Both the position numbers and the translations under genes were made by a program. A model generated the notes under the pieces. The model saw nothing but the letters and a program-made list of their open reading frames with translations. It was not told where the DNA came from and searched no databases. DNA of 64,000 nucleotides from contig PAAR01000016.1 of assembly GCA_002699085.1 (NCBI GenBank), positions 1-64,000 of the forward strand. The letters run 5' to 3'. How positions within the stretch are numbered: the first letter of the stretch is position 1; each line of letters opens with the position of its first letter. The DNA comes from Micavibrio sp. (lineage in GTDB: Bacteria > Pseudomonadota > Alphaproteobacteria > Micavibrionales > UBA9664). Positions 49,409 through 58,441 of the stretch are shown one piece after another.

Positions 49409-50424
49409 TTAGTAAAAGTGCAATAGATAGGCAACGTGAGAGCGCCATCACTTTAGAAGTGGGTGGTGACGATGATAATTCTCAGATTAGAGAATTTTTA
49501 TCTCTATCACACGCTCTTTATACGATTACAGATCAAGCGGTTTACAGGGTTCTTTTAGCAGATGATATTGATCCAGACAGAACAAATCCTAATATTCCAA
49601 ATCAGAGCCAAAAAGTTATTCCATTCGGTTATAACGACCCTGTTGTTGCAAAAACATTATTAACTGCGAAATATTTATTTGATAAAAACAATGCAACTGC
49701 AGACCATCTCTTAGATGATTTTTTTGAAACTGTTATTGATTTAACAAAACATGCTCTAGAACTGCAAAAGATGGTTGCTGAATTAAAAGGTGAAATTTCA
49801 GAAAAAGAAGATTTCATTGCAAACACCAAGCAAAAACCAAATGGATATACCGTACCAGCCATCACCGACTTGAAAACAAAAGTACATAATATTTTGGTTA
49901 AAGCAGATAAAGCTAAAGACGCCATCTTAAAGCTTTACAAGATTCACTTTTTACCAAACGAAGGTGATAAGCCAAAGTTAGAAAAATATACAAAAGCTTT
50001 AAAAGATCTTTCGAATATTGATGATGAAGTATTGAAGGTTTGGGAGGAAAAGAAAAAGTTTTTAGATTTAATAAGAAATGCTCGAAATAGTAGTGAACAC
50101 CCAAAACCTAATCAGCAAGTTTTATTAAATGATTTTACGATGCAATCTGATGGATCAGTTGCCCCGCCTCTTGTTCAAATTGAGCATAAAGATACGCCTA
50201 TAGGCTTATTACCACTCGTAGAATTTATAGAGTTCTTGGAAAAAATGATAATTGATTATTCTGAATTATCGCCTGTTTTTATAAAACAGCTGCTTTTAAT
50301 CAATAGTGAGAAAAATCCATTGGGTGAATGGGTGACAGAATTTCCTGAAAAAGAACGCCGTCACCCACATGTTCGATTTTACCGTTCAATTAATATGGGC
50401 GGAACAGAGCGTATTTTAGGCTGA
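49405..50424 (+). CDS. AT-rich cargo protein with HEPN-like motif, 339 residues
   Basis: Not recognised as a family. It is mostly helical, with a coiled-coil-like middle (LELQKMVAELKGEISEKEDF). A motif RNARNSSEH at residues 224-232 fits the R-x4-H/RNxxxH pattern of HEPN RNases. The C-terminal 40 residues contain RRHPHVRFYRS. It begins by ATGA overlap with the methyltransferase and its 3' end overlaps the convergent DUF3489 gene by 9 bp. It is clearly more AT-rich than both neighbours. An antiphage or toxin-like cargo gene is possible but unproven. Confidence 0.6.
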   Translation: MISKSAIDRQRESAITLEVGGDDDNSQIREFLSLSHALYTITDQAVYRVLLADDIDPDRTNPNIPNQSQKVIPFGYNDPVVAKTLLTAKYLFDKNNATADHLLDDFFETVIDLTKHALELQKMVAELKGEISEKEDFIANTKQKPNGYTVPAITDLKTKVHNILVKADKAKDAILKLYKIHFLPNEGDKPKLEKYTKALKDLSNIDDEVLKVWEEKKKFLDLIRNARNSSEHPKPNQQVLLNDFTMQSDGSVAPPLVQIEHKDTPIGLLPLVEFIEFLEKMIIDYSELSPVFIKQLLLINSEKNPLGEWVTEFPEKERRHPHVRFYRSINMGGTERILG

Positions 50425-50706
50425 TTGAATCATATAATACCGCACCCCATCAACTCGTTCGCTGATAATCTCTGTGCCTGATTTTTTGAGGATGGAGAGA
50501 TGCCCGCGCACGGTGTGCGCTTGCCAGCCGGTTTGTTTGGATAGTTCCTCAATCGTTGCGCCTTTGTTTGATGTGAGCAGTTGTTCAACCAGTGCTTTCT
50601 TGGTGATTTTTGGCGCTGGTTCTGCGTTAGCCTCTGGCGTTGTTTCGACGGCCTCGGCTGGCTTGGCTTCGACTGATGTGATTGGTTTTTTGCTTTGTTT
50701 TGTCAT
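50416..50706 (-). CDS. DUF3489 HTH protein
   Basis: Protein of 96 residues. The ATG at 50706 is chosen over 50745 because AGAAAGGAAAC precedes it. The N-terminal half is Ala/Pro/Glu-rich and disordered. The C-terminal half is the DUF3489 winged helix: KGATIEELSKQTGWQAHTVR, GHLSILKKSG, VRYYMI. It is the only minus-strand gene in this part of the prophage. Its promoter region carries the ATTGACTTGATAA element shared with the gene at 37927. Likely a DNA-binding regulator; targets unknown. Confidence 0.82.
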   Translation of the reverse strand: MTKQSKKPITSVEAKPAEAVETTPEANAEPAPKITKKALVEQLLTSNKGATIEELSKQTGWQAHTVRGHLSILKKSGTEIISERVDGVRYYMIQSA

Positions 50707-50754
50707 GGTGTTTCCTTTCTGTTGTGATGTCCATGAATGCTTCAATAGGCACGC

Positions 50755-50767
50755 TTATCAAGTCAAT
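50755..50767 (-). promoter_or_regulatory. shared promoter-like motif ATTGACTTGATAA, copy 2
   Basis: On the minus strand, ATTGACTTGATAA (50767-50755) with TGAAGCATT 10 nt later, 48 bp before the DUF3489 ATG. It matches the element at 37868 in sequence, internal spacing and distance to the start codon. Confidence 0.5.
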
Positions 50768-50789
50768 AATCCTTAAAAAGTGAGAGAAT

Positions 50790-51290
50790 ATGGGACTTTC
50801 AATCAGAAAATACGCCACATTGCGCGGTGTGACCGAAGGCGCGGTGCGCAAAGCCATCAATTCAGGGCGGATCACGCCGAATGAGGATGGCACAATCGAT
50901 GTCGAACGGGCGGATCGTGAATGGAAAGAAAACACTGATGAAGCCAAAATCAATACTGGCCTGCCTGTGATGACCGAAAATATGCCCGCCGCAAACGGCA
51001 AACCATCTTTTACCAAAATCAAAACCGCGCATGAGCTTTACAAGGCGCAGCTGACGCAGCTTGCCCTACAGGAAAAGAAAGGACAGCTCATCAACAAAGA
51101 CATGGTGAAAACGCAAGTCTATCGCCTGGGGCGGCAGGTTCGGGATAGCTGGCTGAATTGGCCTGCGCGTGTGTCGGCCTTGATGGCTGCTGATCTGGGC
51201 ATTGACGAACACGCTCTTCATCAGGCGTTAGAGCGCTATGTGAGGGAGCATTTAAATGACATTGGAGAGGGAAAACTCAATTTCGATTGA
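50790..51290 (+). CDS. terS: phage terminase small subunit (Nu1-like)
   Basis: Protein of 166 residues. The N-terminal winged-helix MerR-like domain (IRKYATLRGVTEGAVRKAIN, SGRITPNEDGTIDVERADRE) binds packaging sites. A helical oligomerisation region and a C-terminal segment for TerL contact follow. It overlaps terL by 35 bp, as in lambda-like packaging modules. Confidence 0.88.
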   Translation: MGLSIRKYATLRGVTEGAVRKAINSGRITPNEDGTIDVERADREWKENTDEAKINTGLPVMTENMPAANGKPSFTKIKTAHELYKAQLTQLALQEKKGQLINKDMVKTQVYRLGRQVRDSWLNWPARVSALMAADLGIDEHALHQALERYVREHLNDIGEGKLNFD

Positions 51291-53274
51291 GTATGACGCG
51301 GCATTTGTTCAAAACGTCTACCTCAAAAGTTTCACACCCGAACCCCATTATGATGTTGCCGATTGGGCCGATAAATATCGCCTTCTGTCGGGTAAATCTG
51401 CAGCCGAACCCGGGGAATGGAAAACCGCGCGCACGCCATATCTCAAGGAGGTGATGAACCAGCTTTCCACCAGCTCACCCGCACAGCGCATTGTGTTTAT
51501 GAAGGGCGCGCAGGTCGGCGGGACGGAAGCCGGTAATAACTGGATTGGCTATATCGTGCATATGGCGCCAGGGCCGATGATGGCGGTATCGCCGACGGTG
51601 GAGCTGGCCAAGCGTAATTCCAAACAACGGATTGAGCCGTTGTTGCAGGAAACGCCAGAATTACGGGAACGTGTAAAGCCTGCCCGTGAGCGGGATAGTG
51701 GCAATACGATCCTAAGCAAAGAGTTTGACGGTGGTCTTCTGATTATGACGGGGGCGAATTCGGCGGCGGGTCTGCGTTCCATGCCTGCGCGGTATTTGTT
51801 CATGGATGAGATTGATGCGTATCCAGGTGACGTTGGCGGCGAAGGTGATCCGATCCTGCTGGCCGAACGCCGAAGCGCAACATTCCGCCTGCGCCGTAAG
51901 ATTTTTATGGTGAGTACACCAACAGTGAAAGGAATATCCCGTGTGCAACGTGAGTTTGAAAAAAGCGATCAGCGCTATTTTTTTGTTCCTTGCACGAAAT
52001 GTGGCCATTACCAGCATTTGCGCTTTACGCAATTGCGCTGGCCAGAAGGCGAACCAGAAGAAGCAAAATACGCCTGTGAATCCTGTGGGCATCTCATGCA
52101 TAATCATGAGAAAACCTTGCTACTTTCCAAGGGTGAATGGCGGGCAACAGCGGAAAGTGTGGATGGCACGGTTGGGTATCATTTGTCATCGCTCTACAGT
52201 CCCGTCGGGTGGTTTAGCTGGTCGGATGCGGCAACGCTATTTGAAGAAGCCAAGCGCAACCCTGATTTAATGAAGGGTTTTGTCAATACGGTGCTGGGTG
52301 AGCCTTACGAGGAATCCTCCGAAGCGCCCGAATGGCAACGCATTTATGAACGCCGTGAAAAATACAGCCAAGGCATCGTGCCGATGGGCGGTTTATTCCT
52401 CACCGCTGGGGTGGATGTGCAAAAAGACCGCCTTGAATGTGAAGTGGTGGCTTGGGGACGCAACAAACAAAACTGGTCGGTGGATTATATCATCATCGAT
52501 GGAGATACCGCCCGCCAGGACACGTGGGATCGTCTTTCGGTCGAAGTCTTGAATCGGGATTGGCCTCACGCCTCTGGTCACAGCCTCCCCATTCGGGTGA
52601 TGGCGGTGGATTCCGGTTATGCGACGCAAGATGTTTACGCCTTTGTGCGCCAGCATCCACAGGCCGTTTGGGGTGGTTCGGGCGCACGCGCCAGCCAGCC
52701 TCGCACGGTTGTAGCGATTAAGGGACAAGAACGCAATACAGCGCTGATCTTGAGCGTATCCAAAGCTGATACGGGCGGCAAACGTCGAGGTCTTCGAGTT
52801 TGGAATGTTTCTGGCCCCGTGGCGAAGATGGAGCTTTATCGCTGGCTCAAACTGGAGTGGCCAACCGATAAAGATTTAGAAGACGGCGTGGCGTATCCTC
52901 CCGGCAGTTGTCACTTCCCGCAATATGGTGAGGAGTTCTTCAAACAGCTGACGGCAGAGCGTTGTATCACCCGTGTTGTGCGCGGCTTTCCAAAACAGGT
53001 TTGGGAGAAAGACCCCAGCCGTAATAACGAAGCCTTGGATTGTCGTGTTTATGCGCGGGCAGCGGCCAGCATTTATGGGCTGGATCGCATGTCTGATTAT
53101 AAATGGCGCGCGCTGGAAAAAAGCCTCGGACAAGAGGTCATTATTCCAACCAAAGGTGTGGAAATGCCCGTGCCTGTGGTAACCGCGCCAGAACAAGAAC
53201 AGACGCAACAACCGAAACTAACGCCGAGAGTGCCTCAACGCAAGGTGATCAAGGCCGATGATCCGTATTTATAA
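51256..53274 (+). CDS. terL: phage terminase large subunit, GpA family
   Basis: Packaging motor and nuclease of 672 residues. The Walker-A-like loop KGAQVGGTEAG lies at residues 83-93 and Walker B is RYLFMDEIDAYPG. A zinc-ribbon insertion (CTKCGHY ... CESCGH) follows. The C-terminal nuclease has acidic residues in GVDVQKDRLECEVVAWG and MAVDSGYATQDVY. Length and order match GpA of lambda, so the phage probably packages by cos cleavage, though no cos site was identified. Confidence 0.95.
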   Translation: MTLERENSISIEYDAAFVQNVYLKSFTPEPHYDVADWADKYRLLSGKSAAEPGEWKTARTPYLKEVMNQLSTSSPAQRIVFMKGAQVGGTEAGNNWIGYIVHMAPGPMMAVSPTVELAKRNSKQRIEPLLQETPELRERVKPARERDSGNTILSKEFDGGLLIMTGANSAAGLRSMPARYLFMDEIDAYPGDVGGEGDPILLAERRSATFRLRRKIFMVSTPTVKGISRVQREFEKSDQRYFFVPCTKCGHYQHLRFTQLRWPEGEPEEAKYACESCGHLMHNHEKTLLLSKGEWRATAESVDGTVGYHLSSLYSPVGWFSWSDAATLFEEAKRNPDLMKGFVNTVLGEPYEESSEAPEWQRIYERREKYSQGIVPMGGLFLTAGVDVQKDRLECEVVAWGRNKQNWSVDYIIIDGDTARQDTWDRLSVEVLNRDWPHASGHSLPIRVMAVDSGYATQDVYAFVRQHPQAVWGGSGARASQPRTVVAIKGQERNTALILSVSKADTGGKRRGLRVWNVSGPVAKMELYRWLKLEWPTDKDLEDGVAYPPGSCHFPQYGEEFFKQLTAERCITRVVRGFPKQVWEKDPSRNNEALDCRVYARAAASIYGLDRMSDYKWRALEKSLGQEVIIPTKGVEMPVPVVTAPEQEQTQQPKLTPRVPQRKVIKADDPYL

Positions 53275-53286
53275 GGAGTATCTCTT

Positions 53287-53517
53287 ATGACCAACACATT
53301 GCTGGAATTGCAAAGCCGATTGGTGCAGGCGAAAGAAGCTCGCCATCGCCTGCTGACAGGATCACAGGAAGTGACCGTCAGCTTGCATGGATATGGCTCA
53401 ACCACCTATAGCGCCGCCAATGTCGAGGCGCTGGAACGTTATATTCACGAGCTTGAAGCAGAAATCGCCAAGAAAAGCGGGTCTGCCCGCCGTGGCATTA
53501 TCCGCACCAGTTTTTAA
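53287..53517 (+). CDS. head-tail joining protein gpW
   Basis: Protein of 76 residues with the gpW pattern: LLELQSRLVQAKEARHRLLTG, a beta hairpin VTVSLHGYGSTTYS, and a second helix NVEALERYIHELEAEIAKK. It lies between terL and portal exactly as in lambda. It plugs the portal after DNA packaging. Confidence 0.88.
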   Translation: MTNTLLELQSRLVQAKEARHRLLTGSQEVTVSLHGYGSTTYSAANVEALERYIHELEAEIAKKSGSARRGIIRTSF

Positions 53518-53529
53518 GGACATTCAAAT

Positions 53530-55074
53530 ATGGTTCAAATTTTAGACAGCGCAGGCAATCCGCTAAAGGCGAGCGATACGGCGCACCGTGCGGCATCGCA
53601 TCGTGCGCGGGAGCTTTCCAGCTGGCTGCCGCCTTTAGGGTCTGCAGATAGTGATTTGCTGGGCGAATTGCCGACGCTGGTATCGCGCTCTCGTGATTTA
53701 AGCCGTAACCATGGTGTGGCGGCTGGTGCGATGCAAACGCTCACCGATAATGTTGTCGGCACGGGCTTGCGTTTATCGGCAACGCCTGATTATCGAGCAT
53801 TGGGTAAAGATAAGAAATGGGCGGATGAATGGTCACGCGGGGTGGAATCCCTCTGGCGGGCATGGGCGGAAAGCACCGATTGTGATGCCGCCAAAAGCCT
53901 GACTTTTGCAGGAATGACATGCCTCGTGTTCCGCTCCAGTATTGTGAATGGTGAAGCATTGGCTTTGCCATTGTGGCTGGAAAACAGAGGCACAAAATTC
54001 GCAACCACCATTCAGCTGGTAGAAGCGGATCGCTTATGTAATCCAAACGGTAAGCAGGATAGTAAATATCTTCGCGCTGGGATTGAGATTGATGCGTATG
54101 GCGCGCCGCGCGCCTATCATATCCGCAAGAGCCATCCCGGTGATGCGTATTTGGGTTTTGGTGTTGATATCAGCGATTGGGAGCGCATTCCAACAGTGAC
54201 AAGTTTTGGTCGTCGCCGTGTTCTGCATATCCATGATAAAGAGCGCACAGGCCAGCATCGAGGGAAGCCGCTTCTGACCTCCATCATGCCGATGTTTAAA
54301 ATGCTGGATCATTATGAGCGATCTGAGCTTCAGGCGGCGGTGGTGAATGCCATGATTGCGGCGTTTATTGAAACACCGCTAGACGGCGAAAGCATCGGCG
54401 AGATGTTTGGCGGATCGGTTGATGATTATCTCGCTGCCCGTAATGAATGGGATATTCGCCTGCAGGGCGGATCAATCATTCCGATCTTCCCGGGTGATAA
54501 GGTCGCGCCCTTTACGCCAAGTCGTCCGAACAGCGGATACGGCCAGTTTGTAGAAAATGTCCTGCGTCACATTGGTGCGGGTCTGAATATCCCGTTTGAA
54601 TTGTTGATGAAGGATTTTTCCAAAACCAATTATTCAAGCGCCCGTGCAGCGCTCTTGGAAGCGTGGCGCTATTTCTCGGCACAACGCCAGTGGCTTGCGA
54701 CTTACTGGGCAAGGCCTGTTTATGAATTGTGGCTGGAAGAAGCGATTAACAAGAGGCTCATTGAAACTCCTGATTTTTATGAGAACAAAGCTGCATGGAC
54801 GCGGTGCAAATGGATCGGCCCCGGTCGTGGCTGGGTTGATCCAGTTAAAGAAGCCAAAGCCGCCCATCTTCGTATGCAAATCGGTCTCTCCACGCTGGAA
54901 GATGAATGTGCCAGCCAAGGCTTGGATTGGGAAGAAGTCTTGGAACAGCTTGCACGTGAAAAAGCCAAGATCACTGAGCTTGGCCTCACGATCAATGATG
55001 TGAACAGCATCTTAAACACCAACACTCAAGAAAAAGAGGATAATGATGAGAATCTGGAACCGCATAACCGGTGA
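53530..55074 (+). CDS. phage portal protein, lambda gpB family
   Basis: Portal protein of 514 residues forming the dodecameric DNA channel. Family marks are RAASHRARELSSWLPPLGSA, RDLSRNHGVAAGAMQTLTDN, VIHIHDKERTGQHRGKP-like and LMKDFSKTNYSSARAALLEA (the strongly conserved portal-end motif). It overlaps the protease gene by 32 bp. Confidence 0.94.
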   Translation: MVQILDSAGNPLKASDTAHRAASHRARELSSWLPPLGSADSDLLGELPTLVSRSRDLSRNHGVAAGAMQTLTDNVVGTGLRLSATPDYRALGKDKKWADEWSRGVESLWRAWAESTDCDAAKSLTFAGMTCLVFRSSIVNGEALALPLWLENRGTKFATTIQLVEADRLCNPNGKQDSKYLRAGIEIDAYGAPRAYHIRKSHPGDAYLGFGVDISDWERIPTVTSFGRRRVLHIHDKERTGQHRGKPLLTSIMPMFKMLDHYERSELQAAVVNAMIAAFIETPLDGESIGEMFGGSVDDYLAARNEWDIRLQGGSIIPIFPGDKVAPFTPSRPNSGYGQFVENVLRHIGAGLNIPFELLMKDFSKTNYSSARAALLEAWRYFSAQRQWLATYWARPVYELWLEEAINKRLIETPDFYENKAAWTRCKWIGPGRGWVDPVKEAKAAHLRMQIGLSTLEDECASQGLDWEEVLEQLAREKAKITELGLTINDVNSILNTNTQEKEDNDENLEPHNR

Positions 55075-56266
55075 TCCATGGGCGATCACGGAAACAGCTT
55101 TGCACACGATTTTGGAGGTGGCCGCGCGTGAAAATGAAGCGCCCGAGGCGGTTGCTGCCAAACTCGGTCGTCAATTGCAAAACAGCTATAACGCTACCGA
55201 ACGTGATGGTGTCGCCATTATTCCCGTGACAGGGCCGCTCTTTCGGTACGCCAATATCTTCACGGCGATCAGCGGTGCGTCCAGCTATGAATTGATTGCG
55301 CGTGATTTTATGAGCGCCCTTGAAAACCCGCAAATCAACTCGATTATTTTGGATATTGATTCCCCTGGCGGTGAAGTCAACGGTGTGTCGGAGCTTGCCA
55401 GTATGATCTTTGAAGCGCGCGGCACAAAGCCTGTGATTGCTTATGCTTCGGGTGATGCGGCATCTGGTGCATATTGGATTGCCTCCGCCGCTGATGAAAT
55501 CGTGGTATCGGAAACATCGGCGCTGGGATCAATTGGTGTGGTTGGTATTTATCGTGGAAAGTCAGCAAAAGAATCCGCTGAAACAGTGGAGATCGTGTCC
55601 TCGCAAAGCCCCCACAAACGCCTTGATCCGATGAGTGATGATGGTCGTGCGAAACTGCAAACGCGCATTGATTCCATGGCCGATGTTTTTGTGTCCACCA
55701 TTGCCCGCAACCGATCTGTCACGCCTGATCATGTGCTGGAGCATTATGGCGGTGGTGATGTCATGATTGGCGCAAATGCCGTCAATGCCGGTTTGGCAGA
55801 TCGCATCGGATCGCTCGAACGCCTCATCATAGAACTTTCATCCCCGAAAACCCAAAGCCCTCGCACTACTACCATGGTGGAGGGCTTTTTTAGTTCAACC
55901 CAACCGAAAAAGGAGAAAAAGCCTATGAACCTTGAACAACTGAAAACCGATCATCCCGATCTGGTTGCATCACTGCATGCGGAAGGATCAGCTAAGGAAA
56001 AGCAGCGATTGAAAGACATTCTAAGCTGTGAAGCCGCAGAAGGTCGTCAAAAGCTGGCGCAGGAAATTGCGCTCCATACCGAGATCAATGCCATGGATGC
56101 CCAGCATTTGATGAAGAGCGCGCCAAAAGATGAGCCAGAGAAATCGCAATCATCTTCCTTTGAGCGGGTGATGTCGTCCATCCCCAATCCCGAAATTGCC
56201 CCTGATGGGGATGATCATATCGCCACTGCCGATACGGTCGCCGACCGTATCGCTTCAACCCGCTAA
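55043..56266 (+). CDS. S49 capsid maturation protease with fused scaffold (gpC-like)
   Basis: Protein of 407 residues. The ClpP/SppA-like N-terminal domain has DIDSPGGEVNG at residues 104-114 and the nucleophile Ser141 in SGDAASGAYWIAS. This is the S49 capsid protease fold of lambda gpC. From about residue 295 a separate helical, charged region follows (MNLEQLKTDHPDLVASLHAE), which matches scaffold-type ends and has its own start site. A terminator-like hairpin lies in the linker. The 5' end overlaps the portal gene. Confidence 0.92.
   Translation: MMRIWNRITGDPWAITETALHTILEVAARENEAPEAVAAKLGRQLQNSYNATERDGVAIIPVTGPLFRYANIFTAISGASSYELIARDFMSALENPQINSIILDIDSPGGEVNGVSELASMIFEARGTKPVIAYASGDAASGAYWIASAADEIVVSETSALGSIGVVGIYRGKSAKESAETVEIVSSQSPHKRLDPMSDDGRAKLQTRIDSMADVFVSTIARNRSVTPDHVLEHYGGGDVMIGANAVNAGLADRIGSLERLIIELSSPKTQSPRTTTMVEGFFSSTQPKKEKKPMNLEQLKTDHPDLVASLHAEGSAKEKQRLKDILSCEAAEGRQKLAQEIALHTEINAMDAQHLMKSAPKDEPEKSQSSSFERVMSSIPNPEIAPDGDDHIATADTVADRIASTR
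55857..55891 (+). terminator. terminator-like hairpin inside the protease/scaffold gene
   Basis: AAAGCCCTC (55854-55862) pairs with GAGGGCTTT (55880-55888), and the T run continues to 55891. The loop holds CAC/GTG that can extend the stem. It lies in the linker between protease and scaffold domains, 19 bp before the internal Shine-Dalgarno sequence of the scaffold. Confidence 0.65.
55925..56266 (+). CDS. nested scaffold protein (Nu3-like internal start)
   Basis: In-frame internal start: AAGGAG (55910-55915), 9 nt, ATG at 55925. It would yield a 113-residue helical acidic protein (MNLEQLKTDHPDLVASLHAE to ADTVADRIASTR), the size and character of a scaffold. In lambda the scaffold Nu3 is made from an internal start in gene C in the same way. 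Confidence 0.65.
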   Translation: MNLEQLKTDHPDLVASLHAEGSAKEKQRLKDILSCEAAEGRQKLAQEIALHTEINAMDAQHLMKSAPKDEPEKSQSSSFERVMSSIPNPEIAPDGDDHIATADTVADRIASTR

Positions 56267-56294
56267 CCCCAAAAAATAAAGGAGATCAAAACCC

Positions 56295-56681
56295 ATGAAC
56301 ACTACAATAGGACATGCTTCAGGTTTTACCGATCAGGGTGAATATAAACCCTGTAATTTACTGGCGGGGGAATATCCCCGCATTGAGCGCATCATCACCA
56401 TCGCTTCAGGCAGCAATCTGACCAAAGGCGCAGTGCTGGGGCGCATTACCGCATCCGGCAAGTTTGTCTTAAGTGCATCTGGCGCAAATGATGGCTCAGA
56501 AACGCCCGATGCCATTTTGGCCGAAAATATCGATGCAAGCGCCGAAGATAAACAAGCCGTTGTGTATTTCAGCGGGGAGTTTAACGAAAACGCGCTTCAG
56601 CTTGGTACAGGCCACACCGTGGAAAGTATCCGCGCTGGTTTACGCTCCAAAAGCATCTTCCTTCGCTCAAATCAATCTTAA
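56295..56681 (+). CDS. head decoration protein (gpD family)
   Basis: Protein of 128 residues. It contains LLAGEYPRIERIITIASGSN and LTKGAVLGRITASGKFV, the gpD/head-decoration core, and ends in VESIRAGLRSKSIFLRSNQS. It stabilises the expanded capsid. AAAGGAG precedes the ATG, and the gene lies between scaffold and major capsid genes as in lambda. Confidence 0.88.
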   Translation: MNTTIGHASGFTDQGEYKPCNLLAGEYPRIERIITIASGSNLTKGAVLGRITASGKFVLSASGANDGSETPDAILAENIDASAEDKQAVVYFSGEFNENALQLGTGHTVESIRAGLRSKSIFLRSNQS

Positions 56682-56701
56682 CCCATAAGGAGAACACTCA
56701 T

Positions 56702-57742
56702 ATGTCTGTAGATATTTTTAGCACCCATGTTCTGACCAAGGTGGTCGAACGGCTGGATCGTCCAAACTCGTTTTTGCTGGATGTCTTTTTTGGCCAGGAA
56801 CAAACCGAAGATAGCGAGGAAATTCACTTCGATATCGATAAATCCAAGCCACGTTTGACACCTTTTGTGTCACCTTTGGTGGCGGGTAAAGTCGTCGATG
56901 ATGAAGGCTATATCACCAAGAGCTTTAAGCCAGCTTACGCAAAAGATAAACGCCGTTTTGATCCAAGCCGTCCGCTCAAACGCTCCATTGGTGAAAAAAT
57001 CGGCGGGACATTATCCCCGCAGCAACGTCTTGAAGCCAATCTCAACCGCACACTGACCAAGCAGCTTGAAAACCTTACCCGCCGTGAGGAAGTGATGGCA
57101 GCAGAAGCCTTGCGAACTGGTAAAATCACTGTCGCCGGTGAAGATTACCCAACGGTGGTGGTTGATTTTCAGCGTGATCCTGAACTAACCGTGGCGCTGG
57201 CTGGTTCATCTCGCTGGGGTGAAACAGGCGTGAATGCACTCAATAACCTTGAAGACTGGGTTGCCAAAGTGCAGGAGAAATCAGGCGCAGTTGCCCGCAC
57301 AGTTGTCATGGACGCGCTGGCGTGGCGTGTGTTTAAGGCCGATGCGTCCGTTGAGAAGCTCCTTGATATTCGACGCTTGCGTGATAATGCCGGCATTAAT
57401 CTGGGGCCGATTGCTTTTGGTCAGGGCAATGAGCTGGCTCGTTATGTTGGCTCAATCGGTGATCTGGATTTCTGGGTTTATAATGATCGCTATGTCGATG
57501 AAAGCGATCAGGTGCAAAAACTGCTTCCTGATTACACGGTTTTAATCGGCAGCACGTCCCAGCTTGAAGGCACGCGTTGCTATGGTGTCATTCAAGATGA
57601 AAAAGCGGCGTATCGGGCGCAGCGTTTCTTCTCCAAATCATGGCTTGAGGAAGACCCAGCTGTGCGCTGGTTGCTGTTGCAATCTGCGCCACTTCTTGTG
57701 CCGTACCGTCCAAACGCATCATTTTGTGCAACTGTGCGCTAA
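56702..57742 (+). CDS. major capsid protein E
   Basis: HK97-fold coat protein of 346 residues of the lambda E family. It begins VDIFSTHVLTKVVERLDRPN and carries IHFDIDKSKPRLTPFVSPLV near residue 40. Later segments include PADYTVL-type strand LPDYTVLIGS and RAQRFFSKSWLEEDPAVRWL. The order protease/scaffold, decoration, capsid is the standard lambda order. Confidence 0.93.
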   Translation: MSVDIFSTHVLTKVVERLDRPNSFLLDVFFGQEQTEDSEEIHFDIDKSKPRLTPFVSPLVAGKVVDDEGYITKSFKPAYAKDKRRFDPSRPLKRSIGEKIGGTLSPQQRLEANLNRTLTKQLENLTRREEVMAAEALRTGKITVAGEDYPTVVVDFQRDPELTVALAGSSRWGETGVNALNNLEDWVAKVQEKSGAVARTVVMDALAWRVFKADASVEKLLDIRRLRDNAGINLGPIAFGQGNELARYVGSIGDLDFWVYNDRYVDESDQVQKLLPDYTVLIGSTSQLEGTRCYGVIQDEKAAYRAQRFFSKSWLEEDPAVRWLLLQSAPLLVPYRPNASFCATVR

Positions 57743-57756
57743 GGGAGGATTGAATT

Positions 57757-58131
57757 ATGAAGATAACAGCAATCATCACCCTGCACGTTGATGGTAAAAA
57801 TATTTTGCCTGGAAAATCGGTTGATATTTCCGATGAGGAGGCAAAATCACTGATTGAGCGTGGCTTTGCTAAATCTGCAGATGCATCGGCTGTGACAGAG
57901 CAGAAACCTGTCCAGACCCAGCAACCCGAACCCGCCATTGATGATGTGATCGAGGCGATTGAAATCCTCAATCCTGAAACCGACTTTGCCAAAAACGGCA
58001 AACCAAAGGTGGAAGCGATAGAGGCTGTGCTTGGTCAAAACATCTCTGCCGAAACACGGGATAAGGCGTGGGAGCTTTATCAAAAAGAGTTAGCGGCTGA
58101 TGAGGCATCAGGCGATGACGTTCAGGAATAG
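57757..58131 (+). CDS. phage structural accessory protein, DUF7210-like start
   Basis: Protein of 124 residues. The N-terminal ~45 residues form a small beta domain (VDGKNILPGKSVDISDEEAK, SLIERGFAKS) similar in form to DUF7210. A Gln/Pro linker and a helical tail (VIEAIEILNPETDFAKNGKP, KVEAIEAVLGQNISAETRD) follow. That tail resembles the lambda gpFI-type or Mu-like 'NPexdFtknGkP' domain of head-tail connector regions. It occupies the gpFI position after the capsid gene. Confidence 0.65.
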   Translation: MKITAIITLHVDGKNILPGKSVDISDEEAKSLIERGFAKSADASAVTEQKPVQTQQPEPAIDDVIEAIEILNPETDFAKNGKPKVEAIEAVLGQNISAETRDKAWELYQKELAADEASGDDVQE

Positions 58132-58441
58132 CGCCATAAAATCGGTGGACGTGCTGTTTAATCGTTTCGGGAAAACGGCACGTCTTATCTTTACGGATGA
58201 AACGGAAGTTGAGGCACTGGTGATCCATCGCCTGCCTGACAAAATCACGGATGTTTTTGATGCGCGGGTGCATTCGGAAACAGATATGTTTGAGATGCGC
58301 CTTGCTGATATTCCTGCAGGTAAAACGCTCCAAGCTATCGTTTGGGATGACAAGCGTTACACCATTCAGGGAGAGGCTGTTAAAGATCAGCATAATCTTA
58401 TTGTAAAGGTAGATGCCTATGCGGTTGAAAGCGGCGATTGA
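58115..58441 (+). CDS. head-tail joining protein, gpFII-like
   Basis: Protein of 108 residues. The ATG at 58115 is preferred to 58100 because GAGG lies 8 nt before it. Sequence: SAIKSVDVLFNRFGKTARLI near the start, IHRLPDKITDVFDARVHSET in the middle, and WDDKRYTIQGEAVKDQHNLI at the end. This is a small beta-sandwich pattern like the phage attachment protein FII. It overlaps genes on both sides. Confidence 0.68.
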   Translation: MTFRNSAIKSVDVLFNRFGKTARLIFTDETEVEALVIHRLPDKITDVFDARVHSETDMFEMRLADIPAGKTLQAIVWDDKRYTIQGEAVKDQHNLIVKVDAYAVESGD

